From an uncultured Lachnospiraceae bacterium (lineage in GTDB: Bacteria; Bacillota; Clostridia; Lachnospirales; Lachnospiraceae), in contig CALWEE010000007.1 of NCBI GenBank assembly GCA_944376975.1, forward strand, positions 1 to 19,710: 19,710 nucleotides of DNA, given 5' to 3'. A program made the position numbers and the translations under genes. The stretch's first letter is position 1. Each line of letters begins with the position of its first letter. The notes beneath the pieces were generated by a model that did not search any database, had not been told where the DNA came from, and saw only the letters and a program-made list of their open reading frames with translations. Positions 1 to 7,217 of this stretch are shown piece by piece.

Positions 1-577
1 AATCCATATCCGGCAGATCCAAAGACAAGCTCATGGCCTGATCGACGCGGGCCCGTCCGGCCGCGCAGCTTATGACCGCGTGCCGGGCAATGGCCGGCAC
101 ATCCGCGAAGATGGTATAATGAAGCTCGACCCCGATCCCCGCCAGGTCATCGGCCAGCCGGACGATGAGGGTGCAGGCTTCTTCGTCCCGCTCCACATAC
201 GTGGCCGGCAGCCCTTCCGGCTTTTTCTTGCCCTTTTCGATCCGGTGATCCTTGTATTTCAGGTCCAGCAGTCCGCTCCCGTCAGGCAGGCAGACGGCAA
301 GGGCCGGCATACGCATATCCCCGGTGCCGTAGACCGGATACTCCTGCCGGATATGCTCCAGGGAAAGATCCGGATCGTCATCCATGGCCGTGACCGCCAC
401 GGAACGGCGCCGTACTTCCAGAAGATGATCGTAGTCATCCCTTTCCCGGACGCGCCTGCCAAAATACAGCTGGGCCAGGTGGCCGCTTTTGGCCACCTTC
501 ATGATATAACTGATCTGATCGTTCCACAAATGGAACGTCCTGCTTTTTTCATTGAAATGTATACGCGTCATGTCCAT
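1..577 (-). CDS. GH36 alpha-galactosidase, N-terminal part (runs off left edge)
   Basis: The reading frame starts with MDMTRIHFNEKSRTFHL and stays open to the left edge, giving about 192 residues. The stretches FHLWNDQISYIMKV, LAQLYFGRRVRER and GDMRMPALAV match the N-terminal beta-sandwich domain of Firmicute GH36 alpha-galactosidases, which hydrolyse terminal alpha-1,6-galactose from raffinose-type sugars. The catalytic barrel lies outside the window, so catalytic residues cannot be checked. No signal peptide is visible, so a cytoplasmic enzyme is likely. Two in-frame ATGs lie at 577 and 571; GGAAAG a few bases upstream fits the first better. It lies downstream of the ech operon terminator and has its own promoter candidate, so it is probably a separate unit unrelated to hydrogenase function. 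Family call is firm; substrate is inferred. Confidence 0.88.
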   Translation of the reverse strand, partial: MDMTRIHFNEKSRTFHLWNDQISYIMKVAKSGHLAQLYFGRRVRERDDYDHLLEVRRRSVAVTAMDDDPDLSLEHIRQEYPVYGTGDMRMPALAVCLPDGSGLLDLKYKDHRIEKGKKKPEGLPATYVERDEEACTLIVRLADDLAGIGVELHYTIFADVPAIARHAVISCAAGRARVDQAMSLSLDLPDMD

Positions 578-613
578 CGGCTTTCCTTTCTTTTCCAATG
601 ATCTCTATCCTCC

Positions 614-642
614 ATTGTATCAACAGCCCCTCCGGACCGCAA
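614..642 (-). promoter_or_regulatory. Candidate promoter of the alpha-galactosidase gene
   Basis: On the minus strand, TTGCGG (642-637) is followed after 17 bases by TACAAT (619-614), about 35 bases upstream of the start codon. The -10 is good and the -35 is only moderate. Found by eye. Confidence 0.4.
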
Positions 643-689
643 GATTTATCGGGGGAAAAAGAAAGGCGCCTGTTTTTTACCATAACAAA

Positions 690-725
690 AAGGGCCCCCT
701 CATCTCGTCGGGGCCCTTCTTTTTA
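690..725. terminator. Bidirectional rho-independent terminator after echF
   Basis: AAGGGCCCC (690-698) pairs with GGGGCCCTT (710-718) around an 11-base loop. On the minus strand the hairpin is followed by TTTTTGTT and ends the ech operon 19 bases after the echF stop. A T-rich run also follows on the plus strand. Confidence 0.85.
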
Positions 726-736
726 TGCGCGGCTTT

Positions 737-1297
737 TCAGCCTTTCATTTCGATCGCTTTTTTCGGGCAGGCGGACGCGCACAGGCCGCATGCCACGCAG
801 GCTTCGCTGTCCAGTTTCCATATCTTTTCCTTCCGGTCCACCGTCAGGGCGCCCTGGGGGCATTTCTTCGCGCAAAGGGTACAGTAGACGCATTTCTCCG
901 GATCCATGACCGGTTTGCCGCCCGCTGCCGCCGTTTCCGTCTTCGGCTGTTCCGGCTTTTTAAAGGTCTCCCACGTTTTTTCCGTCTCCGGCGCCGTGTA
1001 GCCTTTGTTCATCGTCAGGCATTTTTTCGGGCAGACGCTGACGCAGTAACCGCACTGCACGCAGTCAAACCGGTCGATCGCCCAGGTTCCCGCCTGACGG
1101 TCCACTTTAAGCGCCGACGACGGGCAGGACCGCATGCACAGGCCGCAGCAGATACAGTCTTCGATCTGTATCTCGATATGGCCCCGCATACGTTCCGGAT
1201 AATCCACCGGCTGAAACGGGTACCCGATGGTCGTCGGCCTGCGGAAAAGATTTTTCAAAGCCGTTCCGGCATAAGTAAACACTTTCGTTTTTTCCAT
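737..1297 (-). CDS. echF: Ech hydrogenase polyferredoxin subunit EchF (four 4Fe-4S motifs)
   Basis: This 186-residue NuoI-like electron-transfer subunit would pass electrons between ferredoxin and the hydrogenase small subunit. Four CxxCxxCxxxCP motifs are visible, starting at C48, C79, C136 and C167, enough for four [4Fe-4S] clusters. Classical EchF/NuoI has two. The second pair (about 132-184) resembles the first (about 44-96), including a shared KVDR/TVDR stretch, and is joined by a Pro/Lys/Thr/Ala-rich linker (about 103-130), which suggests a duplicated ferredoxin module. The start MEKTKV is chosen because GGAG lies 8 bases upstream; a longer frame upstream overlaps echE. It is the last gene of the ech operon, 43 bases after echE. 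Assignment rests on motifs and on its position in a complete echABCDEF set. Confidence 0.92.
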   Translation of the reverse strand: MEKTKVFTYAGTALKNLFRRPTTIGYPFQPVDYPERMRGHIEIQIEDCICCGLCMRSCPSSALKVDRQAGTWAIDRFDCVQCGYCVSVCPKKCLTMNKGYTAPETEKTWETFKKPEQPKTETAAAGGKPVMDPEKCVYCTLCAKKCPQGALTVDRKEKIWKLDSEACVACGLCASACPKKAIEMKG

Positions 1298-1340
1298 GAT
1301 CTCTACTCCGTTCCGCCGCCAATAAGCGGACTCTTCTTTT

Positions 1341-2420
1341 CTACCGTTCCGTACAGCTGACGCACGGATCAATGGTCAGGATCAGCACCGGCACGTCGGC
1401 CATCTGGCAGCCTTTGAGCATATCCACCATAGGCGGGATGTTGCTCGTCGTCGGCGTCCGAAGCCGGAAACGATCCAGGAACTTGGTGCCGTTTCCTTTC
1501 ACGTAATAGATGGCTTCCCCCCGGGGCTGCTCGATGCGCATAAAATATTCGCCCGACGGATTGCCTTTTACCGGTACGCTTATGGGGCCTTCCGGGATCT
1601 TTTCGATCGCTTCCCGGAGCAGATCCAGCGACTGTAAGATCTCTTTCAGCCGGACTTCGCAGCGGGCATAAGCATCGCCCGCCTGCGCGGTGACCGGTTC
1701 AAACGTCAGATCCTTATAGGCCGCGTATCCCAGCGCCCGCACATCATACGGTTCGCCGCTGCCCCTGAGCATGGGGCCTACCGCGCCTGCCGACACCGCC
1801 TGATCCCGCGTCATGACGCCCAGGCCCTTTAAACGGCTCTGGACCGTATAATCGTTGAGGAAGGTGTCGATGACCGGTTTCATCTCTTTTTTAAGCTCCT
1901 CCGTTACCCGCAGGATCTCATTCAGCATACCGCTGTCCACGTCCTTTAAGACGCCGCCCACGCAGACGACGGAAAGGATCAGGCGGCTGCCCGTTGTCTT
2001 CTCGAACATGTCAAGGATCTTCTCCCGTATGCGCCAGCTGTCCATGAACAGGCTTTCAAAGCCCATGGCGTCGGCCAGCAGGCCGAGCCAGAGGAGATGG
2101 CTGTGCAGACGGCTCAGCTCCATCCATATGGTCCGCAGATAGTCTGCCCGCGTCGGCACTTCCACGTCCATGACCTTTTCCACGGCCTCGCAGTAACCGA
2201 TGCCGTGGCCCACGCTGCATATGCCGCAGACGCGTTCCGCTATATAAACATATTGTTTGTAATCTTTTTTCTCCACCAGTTTTTCCAGCCCCCGGTGGAT
2301 AAAGCCGATGCTCGGGACCGCCCCCACCACCGTTTCATCTTCCAGGATCAGATCCAGATGGACCGGTTCCGGAAGGACCGGATGCTGCGGCCCGAAAGGC
2401 ACGATGCTTCTTTTTGCCAT
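1341..2420 (-). CDS. echE: Ech hydrogenase large subunit EchE (NiFe active site)
   Basis: The 359-residue catalytic large subunit is homologous to NuoD. The N-terminal nickel motif is RVCGIC with C65 and C68; the C-terminal motif is DPCVSC with C353 and C356. These four cysteines should bind the Ni-Fe centre. The protein stops three residues later (TER), with no C-terminal extension of the sort removed by HycI/HyaD-type endopeptidases. Such a missing tail is known for CooH and for the H2-sensor subunits HupV/HoxC. SD-like GGGGTGA precedes ATG at 2420, and only 4 bases separate it from the echD stop, so translation is probably coupled. The length is normal for short group 4 large subunits. Function is firm; the bias toward H2 production or uptake cannot be read from sequence. 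Confidence 0.97.
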   Translation of the reverse strand: MAKRSIVPFGPQHPVLPEPVHLDLILEDETVVGAVPSIGFIHRGLEKLVEKKDYKQYVYIAERVCGICSVGHGIGYCEAVEKVMDVEVPTRADYLRTIWMELSRLHSHLLWLGLLADAMGFESLFMDSWRIREKILDMFEKTTGSRLILSVVCVGGVLKDVDSGMLNEILRVTEELKKEMKPVIDTFLNDYTVQSRLKGLGVMTRDQAVSAGAVGPMLRGSGEPYDVRALGYAAYKDLTFEPVTAQAGDAYARCEVRLKEILQSLDLLREAIEKIPEGPISVPVKGNPSGEYFMRIEQPRGEAIYYVKGNGTKFLDRFRLRTPTTSNIPPMVDMLKGCQMADVPVLILTIDPCVSCTER

Positions 2421-2424
2421 GATC

Positions 2425-2784
2425 TCACCCCTTCTTTCTGAATGGCGCCGCGACGTCAATACGGTAAAGTTTATTCTGGTAATCCACGTTGATATGGTTG
2501 ATCTTTACGCCAAACAACTCCGCCGCTTCGTTTTCCTGTATAAAGGCGCATGGATAGATCTGGGTGATGCTGGCGATCTCTTCGCCCTCGCCCAGCTCCA
2601 CCCTCAGCGTGATCATGTGGTAATCCGGATCGTTGCAGAATGTATAGCTCATCTCATAGCCTTTTCCATCGTCCACGGAAACGGCGCAGATCTGGACCAA
2701 CCGCCAGTTTTCCTCTTTCATACGGACGATATAGGGAAAAAACTGGGCCATCGTGATCTTGCGGATCTCGTTTCTGTCCTCCAT
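2425..2784 (-). CDS. echD: Ech hydrogenase subunit EchD (NuoC-like)
   Basis: This 119-residue soluble subunit is homologous to the 30-kDa NuoC subunit of complex I. It has no cofactor motif and is thought to help dock small and large subunits. The pattern YEMSYTF...ITLRVEL...ITQIYPCAFIQENEAAELFGV is typical: an aromatic-rich strand region, then IYPxAxxxExExxExFG. A strong AGGAGGTGA lies 6 bases before the ATG and contains the echC stop codon, so translational coupling is likely. It sits between echC and echE, the usual order. The call relies on the C-terminal motif plus operon position. Confidence 0.9.
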   Translation of the reverse strand: MEDRNEIRKITMAQFFPYIVRMKEENWRLVQICAVSVDDGKGYEMSYTFCNDPDYHMITLRVELGEGEEIASITQIYPCAFIQENEAAELFGVKINHINVDYQNKLYRIDVAAPFRKKG

Positions 2785-2790
2785 GACCGG

Positions 2791-3228
2791 TCACCTCCTG
2801 TCCTTTATCGCCGCCGCCCGCTTTTCGTCCAGTATGCGGATGGCTTTCATCACGCCGTCGATGATCGACTCCGGCCGCGCCGCGCAGCCCGGGACATATA
2901 CATCGACCGGGATCACCGTGTCGATCCCGCCTTTTATGTTGTAACATTCTTTAAAAACACCGCCTGTGCAGGCGCATATGCCGACCGCGATCACCACTTT
3001 GGGTTCCGGCATCTGGCTGTAAAGCTGTTTGACCACGCTTTCCGTCTGGCTGTTCACGCCGCCGGTGATCAGCAGCATATCCGCCTGGAACGGGTCGCCT
3101 GTATTGATCACGCCGAAGCGCTCCAGATCGTATTTGGGCGTCAGGCAGTCCAGCACCTCGATATCGCATCCGTTGCAGCTGCTCGCGTCGTAATGGAGCA
3201 TCCATGGAGATCTTGATATTTTCTTCAA
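2791..3228 (-). CDS. echC: Ech hydrogenase small subunit EchC (NuoB-like)
   Basis: The 145-residue small subunit carries the proximal [4Fe-4S] cluster that hands electrons to the NiFe site. Likely ligands are C18 and C21 (SSCNGCD), C85 (GICACTGG) and C115 (VPGCAARPE), the NuoB pattern. Like other group 4 small subunits it lacks the C-terminal domain with medial and distal clusters of uptake hydrogenases, and it has no Tat signal. I choose a TTG start at 3228: GGGAGG lies 8 bases upstream and the protein then begins MKKISRSPWMLH. The in-frame GTG at 3237 overlaps that Shine-Dalgarno site and is unlikely to be used. It follows echB by 16 bases. Confidence 0.95.
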   Translation of the reverse strand: MKKISRSPWMLHYDASSCNGCDIEVLDCLTPKYDLERFGVINTGDPFQADMLLITGGVNSQTESVVKQLYSQMPEPKVVIAVGICACTGGVFKECYNIKGGIDTVIPVDVYVPGCAARPESIIDGVMKAIRILDEKRAAAIKDRR

Positions 3229-3236
3229 AGCAACCA

Positions 3237-3242
3237 CCTCCC
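3237..3242 (-). promoter_or_regulatory. Ribosome binding site deciding the TTG start of echC
   Basis: GGGAGG on the minus strand lies 8 bases before TTG at 3228. The alternative GTG (3237-3235) shares a base with this site, so the TTG is preferred. Confidence 0.65.
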
Positions 3243-3244
3243 GC

Positions 3245-4108
3245 TTAATGCGTCAGCATGAGGATCAGCAGATTGACCCCACCGGCGACAAATGTGACCG
3301 TCCAGCACCCGTAAAGCACCTTTTTCCATTTCAGCCTGGCGCTCACGTTGTCCCAGAGGGTTTCCAGCAGGAAGATGACCAGGCACAAAACGGCGGCCAC
3401 GATCCAGCTCTGCCAGTTTTTATTGGCGAAAAACAGGAAAAACAATCCAAGCATCAGGACCATTTCATAATATTCGCCCAGGTTGATGATGGCCAGGTTC
3501 GCCCCGGACATCTCGGTGGTGATGCCCATGACCATCTCCTGATGGGCATGATGGCTCGTGGACAGGTCGAACGGCGATTTCCGGAACTTGATGGCCGCCA
3601 CGAACATGAAGCCGAACAAAAGCCCCGGCATGAGAAAGACCGCGCTTTTTGGCTGCTGCATGATGACCGACACATCAAAGGAACCAGTGGCCAGATAAAA
3701 GCCCACCGCCAGGAGCAGCGTCAGCGGCTCATAGGCCATGACCTGTATCATCTCCCGGCCGGCGCCCATGTTGGCGTAGGGGGAAGAATCGCTGGACGCG
3801 GACATGATCAGGAACATATCCGCCGTACTCAATATGAAAAGGATCATCAGAAGATCCGCTCCCGCGAAAAGCAGGGAGCCGGCGATCATCAGGATCACCA
3901 GATAACTCAGGTTCAAAAGAAGCTGGACGTTGTTTACCGCGAGGAGCTGTTTGGAAAACAGTTTGCCCAGATCGTAAAACGGCTGGAGGACGCTCGGCCC
4001 TTTCCGCCGCTGCATCCTTGCGCTCACGACCCGGTCCAGCCCGTCCAGGAACGCGCCCAGCACAGGCGCCAGAAGGATATACGCGATGACCAAACCTGCT
4101 CTCATCAT
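3245..4108 (-). CDS. echB: Ech hydrogenase membrane subunit EchB (NuoH-like)
   Basis: This 287-residue integral membrane protein is homologous to NuoH, the subunit joining the hydrophilic arm to the ion pump. About eight hydrophobic segments are visible. The cytoplasmic loop after the first helix, DRVVSARMQRRKGPSVLQPFYDLGK in parts, is the conserved NuoH/EchB signature; a second loop holds KFRKSPFDLSTSHHAHQE. The first ATG (4108) overlaps the echA stop as ATGA and has GGAGG 6 bases upstream; a second ATG follows immediately at 4105 and cannot be excluded. The overlap implies coupled translation with echA. Confidence 0.95.
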   Translation of the reverse strand: MMRAGLVIAYILLAPVLGAFLDGLDRVVSARMQRRKGPSVLQPFYDLGKLFSKQLLAVNNVQLLLNLSYLVILMIAGSLLFAGADLLMILFILSTADMFLIMSASSDSSPYANMGAGREMIQVMAYEPLTLLLAVGFYLATGSFDVSVIMQQPKSAVFLMPGLLFGFMFVAAIKFRKSPFDLSTSHHAHQEMVMGITTEMSGANLAIINLGEYYEMVLMLGLFFLFFANKNWQSWIVAAVLCLVIFLLETLWDNVSARLKWKKVLYGCWTVTFVAGGVNLLILMLTH

Positions 4109-6003
4109 ACTCCACCTCCCAATACAAGGCAAAAGCCAAGGACAAGGACCGCTGTCGCCAGGACCACCGACGGGATCATCAGATGCCGCCTGCCGAAATC
4201 AAAACGCAGATACCAGTTGCTCAGATACAGATGTTCTTTTTCGCCGAAGCTGTTTATAAAGAATCGGTTGTCCCCCGCGTTGATGCCGTTCATATAGATG
4301 GGCACCACTTCCCGCCGGGCCGCTTTGCTGGCGAAAAACATGATGATGGGCACCAGGAACACGGATACGAGCATGATCGCCATGGTCGTCAGCACATCCA
4401 TGGAAAGCACTTCCGTGTAATTGCCGAACAGGCCCTGGACGATGGGATCCACCACCTCAAGGGCGATGAACGGCAGGAGCAGGCACAGGACCAGCATGAG
4501 CATCGCGTGGAAGAACATGGAAGCGTACTCGTCTTTCGCCGTCACGTCTTTCACCCTATCCCTCGGCGTATGCCAGGAGACCAGTTTGGCCAGCCACTTG
4601 GTCCAGTAAAACATGGTGGTGGCGCTGCCGTAGGCGATGAACAGGACAAGGATAAAGTTCCCCGAATCCACAAAGGCTTTCAGGGCCACCCACTTGGAGA
4701 TCAGCATACCGAACGGGGCCAGATACATGCCCGCGATGCCGATGCCCATGATATAAGCCAGTTCGGGCACCGTGATGATCAGCCCGTGCATATCTTCGAT
4801 ATCCCGCGAACCCAGCGTATTCTCCGTCGCTCCGACCGACTGGAACAGCATGGATTTGCTCACGGAATGGAAGATCATCAAAAATACCGCCGCCCATACG
4901 GTCTCCTCCACGCCGATGCCGGCGCAGCCCACGATCAGTCCCAGATTGGATATGGTGGAAAAAGCCAGGACCTTCTTGCCGTCATTCTGGGCAATGGCCA
5001 TCATGCTGGCGGCGATGAACGTCAGGCCGCCGATGCTGGAGATGACCAGTCCGGTGACATTGCCTTCAAAAGCCGGCGCCAGACGGATCAGAAGATAGAC
5101 GCCCGCCTTGACCATGGTCGCGCTGTGGAGCAGGGCGCTTGAAGGCGTGGGCGCCACCATGGCTCCCAGAAGCCAGGACGAAAACGGAAGCTGGGCCGAT
5201 TTGGTCAGGCCGGCAAACGCCAGGCAGAATATGGGAAGCTGGGCGCCGATCGCCACCACGTCGCCCAGCTGGAGCGTACGGTAGGTGGCCGCCATCCAGT
5301 AGATGGCCACGGCGAAGCCGAGACCGCCCAAAAGGTTCATCCACAAAGCCCGGAAGCTGTTGTCTATCGCTTCCTCCGTCCGGGTATAACCGATCATGAG
5401 GAAAGAAACCACGCTGGTGATCTCCCAGAAAAAGTACATCCAGATCAGATGCTGGGAAAGGACCAGTCCGAACATGGCCGCCAGGAATAAAAAAAGCATG
5501 GAGAAAAAGAAAGGCTGCCGGTCTTTCACATCTTTATGATGCCTGTGATAGCCTTTCATATATCCTACAGTGTAAATACAGATAAAACCGCCTATAAAAG
5601 CGATGATCAGGCACATCAGGATACTCAGCCAGTCGATCTTGATGTGGGCCTGTCCTGTCAGCCGCGCGCTGAACGTGTATTCCGTGAACAGCACCAACGC
5701 CGTCTGAAGGACCGAAAAAATGATCGGCAGCACCCTTTTGTACCGGACGCTCAAAAAGATGATGAGGCACAGGAGGATGATATCGCCTCCGATCATGAGA
5801 TGATCCACCAGTTCCGTCGACGGATAAAGGACGACGGTCCGCGCGCCGTTGGACAGCCATTTCGCGAGGAACGCCAGCGCCGTCAGCATAACGAGGCCGG
5901 CGCCGGTGTAGGCCATGACGCCTCTTGCTTTCTGCTGCCGCATGAAAGGAAAAAGCGCCGCGAAAGCTGCCGGTATACCGATCAAAAACAGCAATATTGT
6001 CAT
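4105..6003 (-). CDS. echA: Ech hydrogenase antiporter-like subunit EchA (NuoL-like)
   Basis: The 632-residue polytopic membrane protein is homologous to NuoL/M and MrpA/D and should carry out the ion translocation of the complex. Many hydrophobic helices run from the start (TILLFLIGIPAAFAALF) to the C-terminus. Residues expected in the proton path are present: E194 in MYFFWEITS, K268 in AGLTKSAQLPF and K299 in SATMVKAGVYLL. GGGAGGG lies 4 bases upstream of ATG 6003. It is the first gene of the operon, 54 bases downstream of a good -10 element. Whether H+ or Na+ is moved cannot be told from sequence. Confidence 0.95.
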   Translation of the reverse strand: MTILLFLIGIPAAFAALFPFMRQQKARGVMAYTGAGLVMLTALAFLAKWLSNGARTVVLYPSTELVDHLMIGGDIILLCLIIFLSVRYKRVLPIIFSVLQTALVLFTEYTFSARLTGQAHIKIDWLSILMCLIIAFIGGFICIYTVGYMKGYHRHHKDVKDRQPFFFSMLFLFLAAMFGLVLSQHLIWMYFFWEITSVVSFLMIGYTRTEEAIDNSFRALWMNLLGGLGFAVAIYWMAATYRTLQLGDVVAIGAQLPIFCLAFAGLTKSAQLPFSSWLLGAMVAPTPSSALLHSATMVKAGVYLLIRLAPAFEGNVTGLVISSIGGLTFIAASMMAIAQNDGKKVLAFSTISNLGLIVGCAGIGVEETVWAAVFLMIFHSVSKSMLFQSVGATENTLGSRDIEDMHGLIITVPELAYIMGIGIAGMYLAPFGMLISKWVALKAFVDSGNFILVLFIAYGSATTMFYWTKWLAKLVSWHTPRDRVKDVTAKDEYASMFFHAMLMLVLCLLLPFIALEVVDPIVQGLFGNYTEVLSMDVLTTMAIMLVSVFLVPIIMFFASKAARREVVPIYMNGINAGDNRFFINSFGEKEHLYLSNWYLRFDFGRRHLMIPSVVLATAVLVLGFCLVLGGGV

Positions 6004-6056
6004 AATACCCTCCCTCTGCCAAATATGTTTTTTGACAAAAAAGTTCTCTCTTAATT

Positions 6057-6085
6057 GTTATAATCCAAATTGGCTTTTTTATCAA
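6057..6085 (-). promoter_or_regulatory. Promoter of the ech operon
   Basis: On the minus strand TTGATA (6085-6080) and TATAAC (6062-6057) are separated by 17 bases, close to sigma-A consensus, leaving a leader of about 45-50 bases before echA. Confidence 0.65.
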
Positions 6086-6139
6086 TAGAAAAACCGATTT
6101 TCCCGCCGGATCCTCACGGATATTCCGACGATTTTGCCC

Positions 6140-6168
6140 TTGACATATATGCTGTATTGACATATATA
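6140..6168 (+). promoter_or_regulatory. Promoter of the hyp operon
   Basis: TTGACA (6140-6145) matches the -35 consensus exactly, and TATATA (6163-6168) follows after 17 bases, about 50 bases before the hypA start. A second TTGACA at 6157-6162 has no good -10 at standard distance. Confidence 0.65.
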
Positions 6169-6173
6169 TGGTA
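6140..6173 (+). repeat. Tandem 17-base direct repeat overlapping the hyp promoter
   Basis: Two 17-base units beginning TTGACATATAT lie head to tail (6140-6156 and 6157-6173) and match at 14 of 17 positions. The second copy covers the -10. It could be an operator or a chance product of AT-rich promoter DNA. Confidence 0.5.
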
Positions 6174-6202
6174 AAATAGAGAATAGGAATTTTTCTGTCT
6201 GA

Positions 6203-6208
6203 AGGAGG
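6203..6208 (+). promoter_or_regulatory. Ribosome binding site deciding the TTG start of hypA
   Basis: AGGAGG lies 9 bases upstream of TTG 6218. No ATG in this frame gives the conserved MHELS N-terminus; an ATG at 6222 is in another frame. Confidence 0.8.
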
Positions 6209-6217
6209 CCTGTTTTT

Positions 6218-6601
6218 TTGCATGAATTAAGCATCACCGAACATATACTGGAGCACTGCCTGAAGGTGGCCGAGCGGGAACACGCCACCCGTATCCGCTC
6301 CATCCATCTGTGCGTCGGCGCTCTCAGAGGCATCGTTCCCGAATGTATCCAGATTTATCTGGACATGCTGGCCGAACATACCATCGCCGAAGGCGCGCGC
6401 GTTGAAGCGGAATACCTGCCCGTAAAAGTACGGTGCCGGGACTGCGGCCGGGACGGCGCGATCACGCCCCACCACCTGGCCTGCCCCCACTGCGGCAGCC
6501 TGAGGCTCCAGATATTGTCCGGGAAAGAATTTTACATAAAAAGTCTGGAGGTAGACACGCATGGAGATCAAAGTACTGCATCAGATCATGGACTGGAATG
6601 A
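6218..6601 (+). CDS. hypA: Hydrogenase nickel incorporation protein HypA
   Basis: HypA is the nickel metallochaperone that works with HypB to insert Ni into the large subunit. The start is TTG: it alone gives MHELSITEHI, in which His2 is the essential nickel ligand. The structural zinc site is C73xxC76 and C89xxC92. Family members usually end near ...FYIKSLEV, at about residue 112. Here the frame runs on for about 15 residues (to DHGLE), because its stop lies 41 bases inside hypB, so this tail is probably unconserved. It is the first gene of hypABFCDE and is divergent from ech. Confidence 0.96.
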   Translation: MHELSITEHILEHCLKVAEREHATRIRSIHLCVGALRGIVPECIQIYLDMLAEHTIAEGARVEAEYLPVKVRCRDCGRDGAITPHHLACPHCGSLRLQILSGKEFYIKSLEVDTHGDQSTASDHGLE

Positions 6602-7217
6602 AGACGTGAGCGAAGACGTACGGCAGACGCTGGCCGACCGGCATATATGTATGATCAACGTCATGGGCAGCCCCGGAGCGGGCAAGACAAGTCTGATCAC
6701 CGCCCTCATCGGGGCGCTGAAAGACCGTTTCGGCATCGGCGTCATTGAAGGCGATATCGCCGGACAGGTGGACGCGGACCGCATCGCCGCCCTCCATATC
6801 CCCACCGTCCAGCTGAACACCGACGGCGCCTGCCACATCGAAGCCATGAGCATACAGCGCGTCCTTCCCCATCTTCCCCTCGACGATCTGGACGTGATCT
6901 TCGTGGAAAACATCGGGAACCTGGTATGCCCGGCCGAATTCCGCATCGGGGAGTCTTTGCGGGTGACCCTTTTGAGCATACCGGAAGGCGACGACAAGGT
7001 GGAAAAATATCCGCTCATGTTCACCGACACCGACTGCCTCGTCCTGAACAAATACGATATGCTCCCCTATTTTGATTTTGACGAGGAGCGGGTGCTCTCC
7101 AACTACGAAACCGTCAACCCCGGCGCGCCTTTGTTCCGGGTCAGCAGCCGGACCGGCGAAGGCATGGAAGAACTGGCCGCTTTTATCGCCGGCCGTATCC
7201 GGGAAGCCATAAAATGA
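6561..7217 (+). CDS. hypB: Hydrogenase nickel incorporation GTPase HypB
   Basis: This 218-residue SIMIBI-class GTPase drives nickel transfer with HypA. The Walker A P-loop is GSPGAGKTS (36-44) and the base-specificity motif is NKYD. The G-domain metal site has C91-H92 (GACHIEA) and C123. The N-terminus lacks both the CxxCGC motif of E. coli HypB and the His-rich stretch of nickel-storing forms, so it is a minimal HypB. GGAGG lies 10 bases before the ATG, inside hypA. The 3' end overlaps hypF as ATGA. Confidence 0.97.
   Translation: MEIKVLHQIMDWNEDVSEDVRQTLADRHICMINVMGSPGAGKTSLITALIGALKDRFGIGVIEGDIAGQVDADRIAALHIPTVQLNTDGACHIEAMSIQRVLPHLPLDDLDVIFVENIGNLVCPAEFRIGESLRVTLLSIPEGDDKVEKYPLMFTDTDCLVLNKYDMLPYFDFDEERVLSNYETVNPGAPLFRVSSRTGEGMEELAAFIAGRIREAIK

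Noticed and set aside
3229..3237. GTG start for echC at 3237
   Set aside because: It overlaps the only good ribosome binding site; the TTG at 3228 has an 8-base spacing and matches the usual N-terminal length.
3248..4297. Long plus-strand open frame opposite echB and echA
   Set aside because: Antisense shadow of two clearly conserved membrane genes; composition is His/Gln-rich as expected of complemented hydrophobic codons, and no family pattern is visible.
6032..6064. Plus-strand TTGACA with TATAAT in the ech-hyp gap
   Set aside because: The spacer is 21 bases, too long for a normal sigma-A promoter; the TTGACA at 6140 with a 17-base spacer is better placed.
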